64,000 bases of DNA from Planctomycetota bacterium (GTDB taxonomy: Bacteria; Planctomycetota; Brocadiia; SM23-32; JAKLEA01), in the NCBI GenBank assembly GCA_022711755.1, contig JAKLEA010000016.1, positions 1 through 64,000 on the forward strand, given 5' to 3'. Shown here one piece after another: positions 17,952 through 27,982 of the stretch. Under the pieces are notes generated by a model. That model saw only the letters and a program-made list of their open reading frames with translations, was not told the origin of the DNA and searched no databases. The translations under genes were made by a program, and so were the position numbers. Numbering within the stretch: the first letter of the stretch is position 1; each line of letters starts with the position of its first letter.

Positions 17952-20141
17952 TCACACCATCCACATGATTCGTTCAAAGTCCCCGCCCGGGGCCGTGAAG
18001 CGGATGAGCGAGGATGAGGGGACCTGCTCCACAATGTTTCCGCCGCGTTCGATCTCCAGGCAGAAGGCAACGGACTGCCCGGGTCTGACGCCGATCGCGT
18101 CGAACGGGAGCGCGATCTCAAGACATTCGTCAAGAGTGGTTTCAACCCCGGCTGCCATCGCCACGGGGATTTCGCCGCCCCTGTGGATCGTAAACTCGAA
18201 CCGCCCGTCTGTGCGGCGGCGGACCCGAATCGCGGACTCGGACGGCTCGACAAGATTCAAATCGAGTGTCCACCCGTTCCCGTTAAGCCACGCCGGTTTG
18301 TCCGTGAAGTCGAGCTTCAGGAAGAGACGCCGCTCGTCGAAACCGAAACGCAGGCGGCTGACAAGACCGCCGGATGCGCGCAGCATTGCCGATCCCTGCC
18401 GCGAGCAGTCGAACAACCCCGCGCCGGTCCATTCGAAGTAATGCGTGCGCCGCCCGTCAATGACGGGCTTGATGAAGCATCGCGGCTCGTCGTAGCTCGT
18501 GTAATGCCGCGTGATGGGAACGTCCAGAACGTCCGGCGCTTCGAGTCCGGCGAACCTGTGCGCGTTCTTCAGGTGCAGCCGGAAAAGCTCGTCGAAGGTC
18601 TCGTCATAGGCCGACTGATGGTCCGTGCCGTACCACCAGAACCAGTCGCTGCCCTCCGCCGCGTAAAGCTCCTCCCAAGCCGTGGCCAGCGCGGGGGAGT
18701 CGTCTGGCCCGCCTGCGCGAACCAGCCGGCGGCGCGTTTCCGCGATTCGCTCCCACGCCATGTTCTTCTCCGGCTGGCCGATCCACGTCGCAAAATTTCC
18801 GTAGATCCACGATCCGGAATAGAGTCTGGGAAGCTCTTTGTGGACGCCGTATCGCTCAATGTAGTCGGAGACGCTCACGGCCTCCAGCATGGGATCGCTC
18901 CTGAGTCCGGCAAGGAGTCCGTTCAGGAATTCCACGCCCTGACCGTCGTAATGCTCCCATGCGTTCTCGCCGTCGAGGATCACGCAAACCAGTGGCGGGG
19001 CGTCCGAGCCGCTTCCTCGCGCGGCGCGAAGCCTGGCCAGCATGTCCGACGCCGATTCCGCCTGATTCCCCCGCCGGTGATACTGGAAGCCGATCAGGTC
19101 GCTCAGATAATGATCGCGGAAGACAATGGACAACCGGCAGTTTTCAACCGGGCAGGAGTATGGGCGGTAGAGAACATCCGGGTTGGTGACACGCTGGTCG
19201 CGGTCGCGATGGATGGCGACGCCGACGGAGTTGGCCAGCACCTCCTCATCCGACGCCATCCAGCGGAATCCGGCCTGAGCCACCAGTGGAGCCATATCCG
19301 GACTGACGCTGCCCTCGGATGGCCACAGTCCGCGCGGCCTGCGCCCGAAGGTTTCCTCGTGGAAGGCGGCGGCGGACTGCAACTGTCGCATCGCGTCGGC
19401 GCGCCCGTCAAAACGCACGGACGGAAGCGACACGGCCGGGATGGCTTCGCGGGCGGATTCCTGATCGCACAGGAGAGGCAGGATGGGGTGGTAATACGGC
19501 GTGCTGGTCAACTCAACGGTTCCGGCCTCCTCAAGCCTTCTGAATAGGGGCGTCACCCCGGACAGCGTTTCGTGTTGGGCATGGAAGAGGACAGCCTTGT
19601 CCGCCTCGGTGTAATATGCGCACTTTGCGACCAGCGCGCGGAGGTCTTCGCGTCTTTCCAGCACCTTGGGGTGAAACCACGAGAGAATGCTCAGGACCTG
19701 AAGGTCGCGAAGGTCGGCGGCGTTGAAGTTTCGGGCCGCCATTTCGCCGGTAATGCGTCCGGGGCGTCGCTTTTCCAGCAACTGCGCGTAGCGCGGCAAC
19801 GGTTTTATCATCCGCTCCCAGTCCGCCGCGAAGAAATGGTCAATGACGAACCAGACGTCCTTCTCGCTCAGCGAATCCGCCGGGACGCGGGCCAGCCGCC
19901 CCCATTTGTCCTCAAAACCGTTCCCCGCATAGTCGCGTAGTTGCCTCACAAGGCTTGGGACGAAGTTAAACGTCTGGCGCACATCTGGGAATTCCGACGC
20001 GATCAGGCCAAGTCCTATATAGTCCTTTATTGCGTGCAGGCGCACCCAGGGGAGGATGTAGGAGCCGTCGCGTCCGTCCGCGTAGAGCGGCTGGTGGAAA
20101 TGCCAGATGAATGAAACGCAGACTTTTTCCGAACCGCTCAC
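17952..20141 (-). CDS. GH57 glycoside hydrolase (alpha-amylase / glucanotransferase family)
   Basis: 729 residues. Conserved GH57 regions appear in order: FIWHFHQPLY (region 1, residues 11-20), a catalytic-nucleophile region GLWPSEGSVS (Glu near 270), and ILDGENAWEHY (Asp near 395, general acid). This set is that of the alpha-amylase/alpha-mannosidase-like COG1449 subgroup. The C-terminal 220 residues are beta-rich (FEWTGAGLFDC, RLRFGFDERRLFLKLDF) and probably form the family's accessory domain. No signal peptide, so intracellular glycogen or maltodextrin is the likely substrate. It is the first gene of a two-gene unit with galT. A 134-base gap (20142-20275) separates it from the phosphatase-like gene upstream. 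Confidence 0.93.
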   Translation of the reverse strand: MSGSEKVCVSFIWHFHQPLYADGRDGSYILPWVRLHAIKDYIGLGLIASEFPDVRQTFNFVPSLVRQLRDYAGNGFEDKWGRLARVPADSLSEKDVWFVIDHFFAADWERMIKPLPRYAQLLEKRRPGRITGEMAARNFNAADLRDLQVLSILSWFHPKVLERREDLRALVAKCAYYTEADKAVLFHAQHETLSGVTPLFRRLEEAGTVELTSTPYYHPILPLLCDQESAREAIPAVSLPSVRFDGRADAMRQLQSAAAFHEETFGRRPRGLWPSEGSVSPDMAPLVAQAGFRWMASDEEVLANSVGVAIHRDRDQRVTNPDVLYRPYSCPVENCRLSIVFRDHYLSDLIGFQYHRRGNQAESASDMLARLRAARGSGSDAPPLVCVILDGENAWEHYDGQGVEFLNGLLAGLRSDPMLEAVSVSDYIERYGVHKELPRLYSGSWIYGNFATWIGQPEKNMAWERIAETRRRLVRAGGPDDSPALATAWEELYAAEGSDWFWWYGTDHQSAYDETFDELFRLHLKNAHRFAGLEAPDVLDVPITRHYTSYDEPRCFIKPVIDGRRTHYFEWTGAGLFDCSRQGSAMLRASGGLVSRLRFGFDERRLFLKLDFTDKPAWLNGNGWTLDLNLVEPSESAIRVRRRTDGRFEFTIHRGGEIPVAMAAGVETTLDECLEIALPFDAIGVRPGQSVAFCLEIERGGNIVEQVPSSSLIRFTAPGGDFERIMWMV

Positions 20142-20275
20142 GCGGGATTATCCCTCCTGATCCGCCGATGGGCAGACGCGCATTGCCATCTGCGACTGCC
20201 AGGTCGGATTTTATCCGGCATTGTTCGCAACTGGCAAGACGCGCCAGACGAATTCCACTGCGCGTCCTGAAGTCG

Positions 20276-20908
20276 TTATTTCGCTCCGTCTGCTGACGGC
20301 GTCGGATTCCTAATGGATTGAAGCATTGTGTGACTGTTCATCAGATCCCCTCCGAGTGTGCCGAATTCGACCGCAGCCCTGTTGAAATCCCAGCCTTCCT
20401 TATGAATGCGATAGTAGACCGCCAGGATGCCGCCCCTTTGCGTCCCGCCGTGGCAATGGACGTAAAATGGCGCAGAATTCGCATCCAGAAACCCGCGATA
20501 TTTCACGATCGTTTCGTCGCTGATGCTCCCCTTCGGGAACGGCAGCTCAAGGTAACGCATCCCGCGCTTTTCGGCCCATCTCTTCGCCTGCGCCGACGGA
20601 ACGATGCTGATGATCGTCTTCACGCCCAGACCGCTCAGATATTCGATCCCGGCCTCGCTCGAAATCTCCCCGCCCCTGACAAGCATGGCGTTATATTTTA
20701 TAACGCAACCCTTGATCCCGTCTCGCCAGCCGAGGATTTCGTATGTGTCCCCGAGAGGCGGAAGCTGGGCTTGCGCCGGCTTCGTCGCTCCGCTTACAGC
20801 ATCCGGCGATCCGCTTTTCGCGCAACCGGCCAATATCAGGCAGGCCGGCATCACAACAAGGAAGATGGAAATAACGCCTAGTCTTTCCAGCAGATTGCTC
20901 TTTTTCAT
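20276..20908 (-). CDS. Lipoprotein with dual-specificity/tyrosine phosphatase-like domain
   Basis: 210 residues. The N-terminus has a lipoprotein signal with lipobox LAGC (Cys29), so the mature protein is predicted to be membrane-anchored outside the cytoplasm. A PTP-fold domain follows with the signature HCHGGTQRGG: Cys152 and Arg158 in the C-x5-R loop, and an upstream region (SYLSGLGVKTIISI-like) seen in DSP proteins. No clear general-acid Asp is visible in the usual loop, so activity is not certain. The gene starts with an ATGA overlap with the GT39 gene before it and is the last of a long minus-strand run. Roles proposed for such exported phosphatases include phosphoinositol- or lipid-linked phosphate removal; this is inference. 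Confidence 0.82.
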   Translation of the reverse strand: MKKSNLLERLGVISIFLVVMPACLILAGCAKSGSPDAVSGATKPAQAQLPPLGDTYEILGWRDGIKGCVIKYNAMLVRGGEISSEAGIEYLSGLGVKTIISIVPSAQAKRWAEKRGMRYLELPFPKGSISDETIVKYRGFLDANSAPFYVHCHGGTQRGGILAVYYRIHKEGWDFNRAAVEFGTLGGDLMNSHTMLQSIRNPTPSADGAK

Positions 20909-22296
20909 TCCGGGGTTCTCCGGGCTTCAGGGATGATGAACCTTGAGATGAAGGACAAGACTGCGCCGACTGTCGCGCCGGCGAAGATTGTATAAAACAT
21001 CTCGCACGGCAGCCTGAACCGGACGGCGTAAATGATAAGGATATGCACGACCGCTATTGTCCCCGCAACGGCGGCGCAAAAGACTATGGCGCGCCAGTTG
21101 TGCTTCAGACACACCATGATAAGGCCGGGAGCCGCCAGCAGGACCAGCAGGAGGTAGCTCCCCCTGTAAAGCGGGTGATAGGCCTTCGGATTTGTGGGGT
21201 CTGTCCATAGGAAGAACTTCAAACGGTTAAGACAAAGATGAACGTACTGGTCGGGATGATCCCGCAGGAACGCGAGGGCGAGTTTCTTCATTTCCTCGTT
21301 CTTTTCGATCTCGCTCATCGGCGCGAGTTTCTTCAGGAAGTCCTCTGAAAGGGTGTTCTCAACCGGCATGGTTCGGTCGCGCTGCCTCAGGATGAATTCG
21401 TTTGTCCCCTTCAGGTCCCAGATCGGGACGCTGATCCGATAACTCTCTGGATCGCCGGTCAGGAGTTTGTCCGTTCCGATGGATTTCTCGTTGTTGCCCT
21501 GCCAGAAGGTGTACCAGAACGTGCATTTCACCAGGACGAAGCGCCCGTGGACGATGCGGTTGCGGATTGTCCACGGGGAAAGAATCAGAAGGACTGTTGC
21601 CGCCGCAATAGCGCCGTTCTGAAAGCTTCGTTTAATGTCCCGCGTTTGAAGAAGTAAAAGCCCCGGGAAAACCGGCGCGACGGCCATCAGAATCGGGTCG
21701 GTCAGAATGCCCAATCCCAACAGGATTCCGCCCCCCGCCCACCATTTCCAATCCCTCGGGCTGGAGATGCCGCGCCAGAAGCAGAACGAAGCCGCCGCAA
21801 GGAAAAAGAGAACGAGGCTGACGACCTGGACATGGGTGGCGGTGTAGATGAACGGCGGGTAAAACGCGGCGACCGATCCTGCCCAGATGCCCGGCGTTCG
21901 GCCAAGCATGTCCTCGGCAAGCAGATACAAAAAGCCGCAGACAAGCCCGCCCAGGGCAGCCTGGAGCGTCTGAAGCAGAAACATGCTCAATCGTCCCTCC
22001 CCGAAGACCATCCAGAGCGCGGCAATCAGCCCCGGATAAAGCGGCGTCTGTTGCGACGTCGGGCGCGGGGGGGGGGTAAGGATAACGACGCTGAATCCAT
22101 TGCCGTCAAGCAGATTGCGGGCGATGACGCCGTGCTCGTAAAGAAGCGGGTCCTCGTAACTCTTCAGGACAATGACCGCCGCAAGACGCAACAGAAAACC
22201 TGCCATTGTAATCAATAAAAACATTCGGGAACTTTTTCCGCGCAGAAACGCCATCCGGCAAATGATCTTGTCGCCGGACGCCGCAGGACATCCCAT
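20905..22296 (-). CDS. GT39-type membrane glycosyltransferase (short)
   Basis: About 463 residues from an ATG at 22296, 34 bases after the preceding stop; the start at 22224 or 22254 is equally possible. The open frame runs further upstream but inside the neighbouring gene. It has about 8-10 transmembrane segments and the GT-C start pattern: a hydrophobic helix, then a periplasmic YEDPLLYEHGVIARNLLDGNGFS loop with the acidic pair, followed by QTPLYPGLIA and HxQ-like features. This resembles the PMT/ArnT family that uses polyprenyl-phosphate sugars on the outer face of the membrane. The acceptor is unknown. Its stop overlaps the phosphatase start. Confidence 0.8.
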   Translation of the reverse strand: MGCPAASGDKIICRMAFLRGKSSRMFLLITMAGFLLRLAAVIVLKSYEDPLLYEHGVIARNLLDGNGFSVVILTPPPRPTSQQTPLYPGLIAALWMVFGEGRLSMFLLQTLQAALGGLVCGFLYLLAEDMLGRTPGIWAGSVAAFYPPFIYTATHVQVVSLVLFFLAAASFCFWRGISSPRDWKWWAGGGILLGLGILTDPILMAVAPVFPGLLLLQTRDIKRSFQNGAIAAATVLLILSPWTIRNRIVHGRFVLVKCTFWYTFWQGNNEKSIGTDKLLTGDPESYRISVPIWDLKGTNEFILRQRDRTMPVENTLSEDFLKKLAPMSEIEKNEEMKKLALAFLRDHPDQYVHLCLNRLKFFLWTDPTNPKAYHPLYRGSYLLLVLLAAPGLIMVCLKHNWRAIVFCAAVAGTIAVVHILIIYAVRFRLPCEMFYTIFAGATVGAVLSFISRFIIPEARRTPE

Positions 22297-22330
22297 TTCC
22301 ACCCCGGGACTTTCCTCTTTGATGCTCGTG

Positions 22331-24145
22331 TCATTCCCCCTTCGGACTGATGCCTGGATTGCGATAGAGCTTGAGTTCCGAACCGTCCGGCAGTGACCAC
22401 ATAGCGAGGAGTTCCGGCCGCGGTTTGCCACCGTCCTCTCCGGCTGGGGATTTAACCCCCTCCGCCCTTCGAAGAAAATCTTCGGTATGCTGCTTGAAAA
22501 TTTCTTCGTCGTAGATGATGCCGAGCGTCCCCCCCGTCTTGACCAGCACAAATGGCGCGATTTCGCTCAAACCTGGATTGTCCCTGGAACTCGTGAAGTC
22601 GAGAGTCGAAGGCGCGAAGCAATAGCGATAATCCATCGCCTCAAGGATGGTCCGGTAATTCAGGGGTGTGACAATCTCCGGCACGTTGAACAGGCAGACC
22701 GTCTTCACCTTGCCCGTCATTCCCTGCGAGTTGTTCCTCAGTGCAGTGACAACGTCCGCGGAGCGCCAACGGTCCGGTTCAGGGGTCTGCGTCATGGACA
22801 TGGGGCGGATGAAGAAGTAGACGCGCTCGAATGGTCTGGGCAGCGCGAGCGCTTGCGGCCACCCGGCGGGATAGAAGTCGAAGCTGAAGACAAAGCACTG
22901 CACAGCTCCGGCGACGACCGTGAAGCCGACCATCGCAACCCTCAGAAAACGAGATCGCAGATTCATTATCCCCGCGGCGGCGCAGGCGGCAATCAACGGC
23001 ATCCACGCTATCGTATAGCGCGATATCTTCAGGACGACGAGTACGCCCGCGATGTACATGCCAAGAATGCCCAGGCCGACCAATGCCCGCTTTCCCTTTC
23101 CCCTGAACATGAAAATGAGAAGCCCGGTCAGCGAAATCAGCGCCAGAATGAAACCGGCCTGCGTATTGAAGAATTCGATGAAATAGTAGTTCAACCCCTG
23201 CCATGAGAATCGCGGGGCCGATTTCCACTCCGTCTCAGTATTCGCGGCCACGGCAAGGTAGGCCTTCACGATGCCCGGGAGGAACGGGACGTAGAAAACG
23301 GCTGAGATACCGGCGGCCCATCCGGCTGATTTGAGCAGATTCCGGAAACGGTCGCGAACGCCGTATTCGTTGTGTCTCTTGACGAAGTGAACCCAGAAAG
23401 CGAACGCGCAGGGAAGAGCCAGGATGATGGCAGAGGCGAACTTCGTCAGCATCGCGATTCCGCCCGCGATGCCGAAGCGTTTCGACGCCCGCCCGTCCGA
23501 GAAGTCCCCGGCGTCAATCAGGCAGGCAAGCGCAACGGCGGACATACCGGCCAACGCCGTGTCCAGCATGTGAACGCGGGGCAACCCGAACATGCAGGGA
23601 TAAGACGATGCCACGAACGCGGCAAAAACGCCGGTCTGCCTGTCGAGCAGCCTCTTGCCAAGCATGTAAGCCCCGGCGATAAGCGCGGCAAACGAGAGGG
23701 CGCAGTTGCCCAGCGCGGCGACGTCGCGATCCGCCCCGAAGACGAGTTGCGGCAATGAACTGAGAATATAGACCAGCGGCGGATGCCTGTGACTGCTGAA
23801 AAGGGGATGGATAAGAGCGATCGGGACCGCAACCGGCCAGGAGATCATTCCCAGCAGAACCGGATGCGACTTATGCAGCCCGGCCACCTTCCCCATGACA
23901 GCGTCGGAATCAATGAGCGGAACGTGGCAATGACTCAGGTAAAAGTAATTCTTCAGCGTGATGCGGTAGGTGTGGCCCTGGTCCCAGAGGAGGGGGTAGT
24001 CGTCCATGCGCAGCCACGCCGCGCTCAACGCCACGTGAAACAGCCATATGCCCAGAAGCGCCCATGCGACGGGGTTGCGGCGGTTGTCGCGAAGGTTTCG
24101 CGCAAGGTCGGCGGCGATTTCAGATAGCCGTTTCAATGCGATCAT
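22331..24145 (-). CDS. GT39-type membrane glycosyltransferase (long)
   Basis: 604 residues, with about 11-12 transmembrane segments between residues 25 and 420. The first loop carries RMDDYPLLWDQGHTYR, the GT-C acidic motif, and the later loop GLPRVHMLDTALAGM resembles the PMT consensus. The C-terminal 180 residues (after about 420) are soluble and lie outside the membrane. Its start codon overlaps the rluD stop (ATGA), indicating coupling. It is probably a dolichyl/polyprenyl-phosphate-sugar protein or lipid glycosyltransferase. The GT2 at 10999 is a plausible donor synthase, but that is inference. Confidence 0.82.
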   Translation of the reverse strand: MIALKRLSEIAADLARNLRDNRRNPVAWALLGIWLFHVALSAAWLRMDDYPLLWDQGHTYRITLKNYFYLSHCHVPLIDSDAVMGKVAGLHKSHPVLLGMISWPVAVPIALIHPLFSSHRHPPLVYILSSLPQLVFGADRDVAALGNCALSFAALIAGAYMLGKRLLDRQTGVFAAFVASSYPCMFGLPRVHMLDTALAGMSAVALACLIDAGDFSDGRASKRFGIAGGIAMLTKFASAIILALPCAFAFWVHFVKRHNEYGVRDRFRNLLKSAGWAAGISAVFYVPFLPGIVKAYLAVAANTETEWKSAPRFSWQGLNYYFIEFFNTQAGFILALISLTGLLIFMFRGKGKRALVGLGILGMYIAGVLVVLKISRYTIAWMPLIAACAAAGIMNLRSRFLRVAMVGFTVVAGAVQCFVFSFDFYPAGWPQALALPRPFERVYFFIRPMSMTQTPEPDRWRSADVVTALRNNSQGMTGKVKTVCLFNVPEIVTPLNYRTILEAMDYRYCFAPSTLDFTSSRDNPGLSEIAPFVLVKTGGTLGIIYDEEIFKQHTEDFLRRAEGVKSPAGEDGGKPRPELLAMWSLPDGSELKLYRNPGISPKGE

Positions 24146-25191
24146 TTTACGGATTTCCGCGCGGGGCGGAATTCCCGCAGGGCGCTCAGCGCCCTATTCA
24201 TATCGTCCGGCAGAGGGGCGGTGAACGTAAGCTCCTTGAAAAGCGCCGGATGGTGGAAGGTGATCTCGGCGGCGTGCAGGGCCTGGCGGTCAATGAGCGG
24301 TTGCTCGCCGGGGCTGACCGGAATGCGCCTTATCTCGGAAAGGTAAAGGCTGTCGGCGTTGCTGTAAAGCTCATCGGCCACGACAGGATGCCCGGTCGCG
24401 CGCATGTGAACCCTAATCTGGTGCGTGCGTCCCGTCTTCGGACGGCATTGCACAAGCGCGTAGCCGTCGAAGCGATCGAGAACCTCATAGACCGTCGAGG
24501 CCTCGCGCCCGTCCTCGTCAAACCTGATTGCCATCTTCTCCGGATGCCGGATGTCCTTGCCGATGGGCAGATCAATGAGATCGCTGTCAAGCGCTGGCGC
24601 GCCCTCGACAATCGCCACGTATCGCTTCCTGACCTGCCGCTGCTCGAACTGCGCGGCGATCTTCTCATGCACGACGCGATCCTTGATGAACAGGATAACC
24701 CCGCTGGTCTCCCTGTCCAGACGATGGACGATGCCGGGACGCAGCGGCCCGCCAAGGTCGGACAACTCTCGGCAGTGGTGCGCGATGGCGTTGACAAGCG
24801 TGCCGCCCAGGTGGCCCCGGGAGGGATGCACGACGATGTGCGCGGACTTGTTGATTACCAGCAGCCATTCGTCCTCGTAGAGAACGTCCAGCGGGATGTC
24901 CTCCGGCGCAATCGTCTCCTCCTCAAGCTCCGGCAGCAGAATTTGCACAACGTCGCCGACTCGCATCTTGTAGCTGCCCTTGACTATCGCTCCTGAGACG
25001 GTGATCTGGCCGTTGGCGATCAGGCGCTGGATGAAGGTGCGGGAGTAGTCCGCGAAACGCCCGGCGAGGTAGCTGTCAATGCGCTTGCCGGCGACGTGCT
25101 GCCTCACGGTCAGTTCGATTCGTTTCACGCCCGGATTGTCCGGGTCGGCGATGGTTATCTCATCCGGTTGAATGATTTCTTCGGCGGACAT
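24142..25191 (-). CDS. rluD: RluD-family pseudouridine synthase
   Basis: 349 residues from the ATG at 25191, ten bases after the previous stop; a TTG at 25230 would overlap that gene. An S4-type RNA-binding domain occupies roughly residues 25-90 (GKRIDSYLAGRFADYSRTFIQRLI). The catalytic RluD/RsuA domain has the motif HRLDRETSG with the nucleophilic Asp, and the family end motif KTGRTHQIRVHM. It isomerises uridines in the 23S rRNA helix 69 region (RluD) or a related site (RluA/C/D group). Complete in length. It sits between a large helical protein and membrane glycosyltransferases with no evident pathway link. Confidence 0.9.
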   Translation of the reverse strand: MSAEEIIQPDEITIADPDNPGVKRIELTVRQHVAGKRIDSYLAGRFADYSRTFIQRLIANGQITVSGAIVKGSYKMRVGDVVQILLPELEEETIAPEDIPLDVLYEDEWLLVINKSAHIVVHPSRGHLGGTLVNAIAHHCRELSDLGGPLRPGIVHRLDRETSGVILFIKDRVVHEKIAAQFEQRQVRKRYVAIVEGAPALDSDLIDLPIGKDIRHPEKMAIRFDEDGREASTVYEVLDRFDGYALVQCRPKTGRTHQIRVHMRATGHPVVADELYSNADSLYLSEIRRIPVSPGEQPLIDRQALHAAEITFHHPALFKELTFTAPLPDDMNRALSALREFRPARKSVK

Positions 25192-25201
25192 GGCAGGCGG
25201 A

Positions 25202-27919
25202 TTACGGCTTCGCATCCTCCGATATGACAAGCCCGAAGGCCTTCGTCAACCGCGCGGCAATTTCGTCCCGCAGATCGTTGCGCAGGGCTGGGCAGTCGCG
25301 CAATGCCTCCAGCGGCTCCCTGGCGAACGGATACCCCTCCCGAAGCGCGCGGAAACATGTCTGAACCGTTTTCGCTCGGAACTCCTCAAGCCTGCGCCCC
25401 AGCGTCTGTTCCGTTCCGCGCAGCTTGACCGAGGCCGTCCGAGCGGCGGCGTCCAGACTCCGGTTGGCGGCTATCTTCACAAGACTGTTCAAGATCGCCT
25501 GCCGCCGCTCGTTGTCCCTCATCTCAATGTTGTCATATTCCTTCAGGAGTAATCCCCCTGCATCGAGATCGAATGCGGCCATTCCGGACGAATCCGCGCT
25601 TTGCGCCCCGATATCGCCCAGCGCCCTGACGACGTTCAACTTCTGGTGGGCGAACTGAAGGAGCGCCTGCCCGAGCATCAGCCGCGACTCGACCGGTAGA
25701 TTGGCGCTCCTTGCGGATGCGGACATCGCATGCACCAAAGCGTCAATCCCCGCCGGAGACCAGACGACGCGCACCTTTGCCACGCCTTCCCATAGGGTGA
25801 GCAGGCTTTTCACTATGTTGGAGCGCATTCCCTCCGGCGTGTTCCCGGCGACGCAGACGCGCTCCAGCCCCCGCACAGCCGCCGGAATGATAAGGGTATC
25901 GAAGTCAATCTCCTTCCCGAAGACGTATATGTCCCCGTCGTCGGTTTTGCGCCGGTGTCCGATCTCCTGCGGCGGGGTCATGTTAAGGATGTTCGTGAAG
26001 CGCGAGCATAATTCCACGCGAGCCGCGTCCGGGCAGTTCGGCGATCCGGCCGCTATCCCCATCGCGTCGAGCATCGCGTATGAATACGGGGATTTCCAGA
26101 TGCGGTCGGTGAACCGGCGGAGCAAGGTCGGGAAGCGCTCCCGCCCGGCGACGCAGCTTCCGCACATGCGCGACAGCGCAAGCGTGAAGCCTCCGCGAGT
26201 GTGGCCTTCGCGGTCGAAAATGCCCATGCAGAAGTCAATCGCCCCCAACACTTCGCCTTCGGAAATCTCTCCCGCGATTTCCGCCTTGACGACGATCTCA
26301 GCAAGCGCCTCGACAAGTGCGTCCCCCTGCATCGTGTCGCAATCGCTCTCCAGAAAATCCAGCAAAGGAGCAATCGTCGGAGCGCCGAGCGAAATCATGG
26401 TTGACTGGACGCCGGATACGGTTTCCTTCAGGCGGAAGTCGCGTATGTTCTCCAGCAGCGTGCGCGCAAGCCGCGCCCTTCTCTCAAGCTCAATCCCGGC
26501 CGCGGCGCATACGCGGCTCTCAAGGATCGTCCGCCTCGTGGAACGATCTCCGATCTTGAGCAGGTCAATCAGCGCCTCAATCGCGTCGTTCAGGATTTCC
26601 GACCCGACGTCCGTTTCACTGCACAGGATGTCCAGGTGGCGGATCATGGGCGGGCGCTGAGCATGCGGCAGATGCGGGAGCCGTTTAAGTATGGCCTTGA
26701 CGCCCGGCTCTCCTAGCCTGACCAGTCCAAATCGCAGCCGCGCGCGCTCCTGCTCGCTGGCCCTGGACTGGATCATCTCCTCTACGATCGCTCCTGCCAG
26801 ATCGGAGGTGAAAACCGGCGAGTCGGAGAGCTGCGTGATCATCGTCATTATGAAACTTCTCAGGTCGTGGTCCTGAGTGGTGTTCAACTCGCGCCAAAGC
26901 TGTTCGGAGACTGACGCGGAATCGCTTTGCGCCATCGCATGGAGGCATGATCGCGCGCAGTCCCGCATCTCCGACGGCGCGGCGATGAAACGCTTCAGAA
27001 CAGCGCGCATGAATCGGTCGAACTGGTTGCGGTCGTCGGACATGCCTCCGCATGAGGCGGACAGTACCGCGATTGCCGCCCGCTGGACGGCCATATCGCC
27101 GCTCTCCTCCAGAAGCTCCAGCAGGACGGACCTGATCAGGCTGCGCTCCCCGTCCCCCGCCGCCGCCATCATCATGCCGAGGCGCTCGACGTTGAACACT
27201 GTCTGTTCCGATCTGCCGCCGAAAAGCCCCCTTATGGCGTCGGACAATTCTCCGGACAACCCAAGCCGTTCGAGACATCGCACGGCCTCGGCGCGCACCT
27301 GCGAACCGGAGGTCGCGTCAATCAGGACGCCGGCGAACAGCCGCGCCTTGTCGCTCATCGCCGCCGGGGAGAGCATGAATCGCCGCATGGCCTCCACCCG
27401 CTCGCCGGGGTCCTTGCTGGTCAGCGTCGCCAGCTTGAGCCGGGCCATTTCCTCCGGCGTGAAAAGTCCGCGGGCCTCCTCAATCGAGAACGCGCCGCCG
27501 GCGTCGCCCGCCATTATCGTCCCGGATTCCCGCTTCTGAATCGCCAGCGCGTTGTTGATGCCGCCGGGAGCGCCCGGATCGGGGAATTTCCCCATGCCTT
27601 CGACCAGCATCTCCTCGCTGAACGCGATCATTCGCGCCCCATTCTCATCCGGGCATATCTCCAGATTCTCAGAGCCGCGAAGTCCGAATCGCGCCGCCAG
27701 TATCATCAACCGCTCTGAATCCAGCCTCTCCGCCTCGTCCAGAATTTCATCTGAAAGGAGCAGTTCCTCAACCTTGCTGCGCGGCGCGGCGGATTCCAGA
27801 ACCGTCTCCGTCATCCCCAGTCCCTTGCGGGCGAGCAGGAGCAACCTGGCGCTGAGCCTGCGGCCCAGGCCGAATCTGGTTTCAAGCTCCTCTCTGCTGG
27901 AGAACGAGGCTCGTTTCAT
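25202..27919 (-). CDS. Large helical-repeat protein of unknown function
   Basis: 905 residues without a recognised domain. The sequence is almost wholly alpha-helical with about 20-25 residue pairs of amphipathic helices of the HEAT/ARM kind (for example FAGVLIDATSGSQVRAEAVRCLERL, and later LLDFLESDCDTMQGDALVEALAEI). There is no signal peptide, no membrane segment and no catalytic motif. It is in the same transcript direction as the purM-like gene upstream (63 bases apart) and rluD downstream (10 bases). It most resembles scaffolds that bind proteins. A function cannot be assigned. Confidence 0.6.
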   Translation of the reverse strand: MKRASFSSREELETRFGLGRRLSARLLLLARKGLGMTETVLESAAPRSKVEELLLSDEILDEAERLDSERLMILAARFGLRGSENLEICPDENGARMIAFSEEMLVEGMGKFPDPGAPGGINNALAIQKRESGTIMAGDAGGAFSIEEARGLFTPEEMARLKLATLTSKDPGERVEAMRRFMLSPAAMSDKARLFAGVLIDATSGSQVRAEAVRCLERLGLSGELSDAIRGLFGGRSEQTVFNVERLGMMMAAAGDGERSLIRSVLLELLEESGDMAVQRAAIAVLSASCGGMSDDRNQFDRFMRAVLKRFIAAPSEMRDCARSCLHAMAQSDSASVSEQLWRELNTTQDHDLRSFIMTMITQLSDSPVFTSDLAGAIVEEMIQSRASEQERARLRFGLVRLGEPGVKAILKRLPHLPHAQRPPMIRHLDILCSETDVGSEILNDAIEALIDLLKIGDRSTRRTILESRVCAAAGIELERRARLARTLLENIRDFRLKETVSGVQSTMISLGAPTIAPLLDFLESDCDTMQGDALVEALAEIVVKAEIAGEISEGEVLGAIDFCMGIFDREGHTRGGFTLALSRMCGSCVAGRERFPTLLRRFTDRIWKSPYSYAMLDAMGIAAGSPNCPDAARVELCSRFTNILNMTPPQEIGHRRKTDDGDIYVFGKEIDFDTLIIPAAVRGLERVCVAGNTPEGMRSNIVKSLLTLWEGVAKVRVVWSPAGIDALVHAMSASARSANLPVESRLMLGQALLQFAHQKLNVVRALGDIGAQSADSSGMAAFDLDAGGLLLKEYDNIEMRDNERRQAILNSLVKIAANRSLDAAARTASVKLRGTEQTLGRRLEEFRAKTVQTCFRALREGYPFAREPLEALRDCPALRNDLRDEIAARLTKAFGLVISEDAKP

Positions 27920-27982
27920 CGTCCTGAAATTCGCTTTCGGGAAAAGGGATGACGATGGCTGAACCAGCGAACGCCGGCGGGG

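Noticed and set aside
18183..19547. 454-codon open frame on the plus strand
   Set aside because: Antisense to the GH57 gene, which has clear catalytic motifs; no coding signal of its own.
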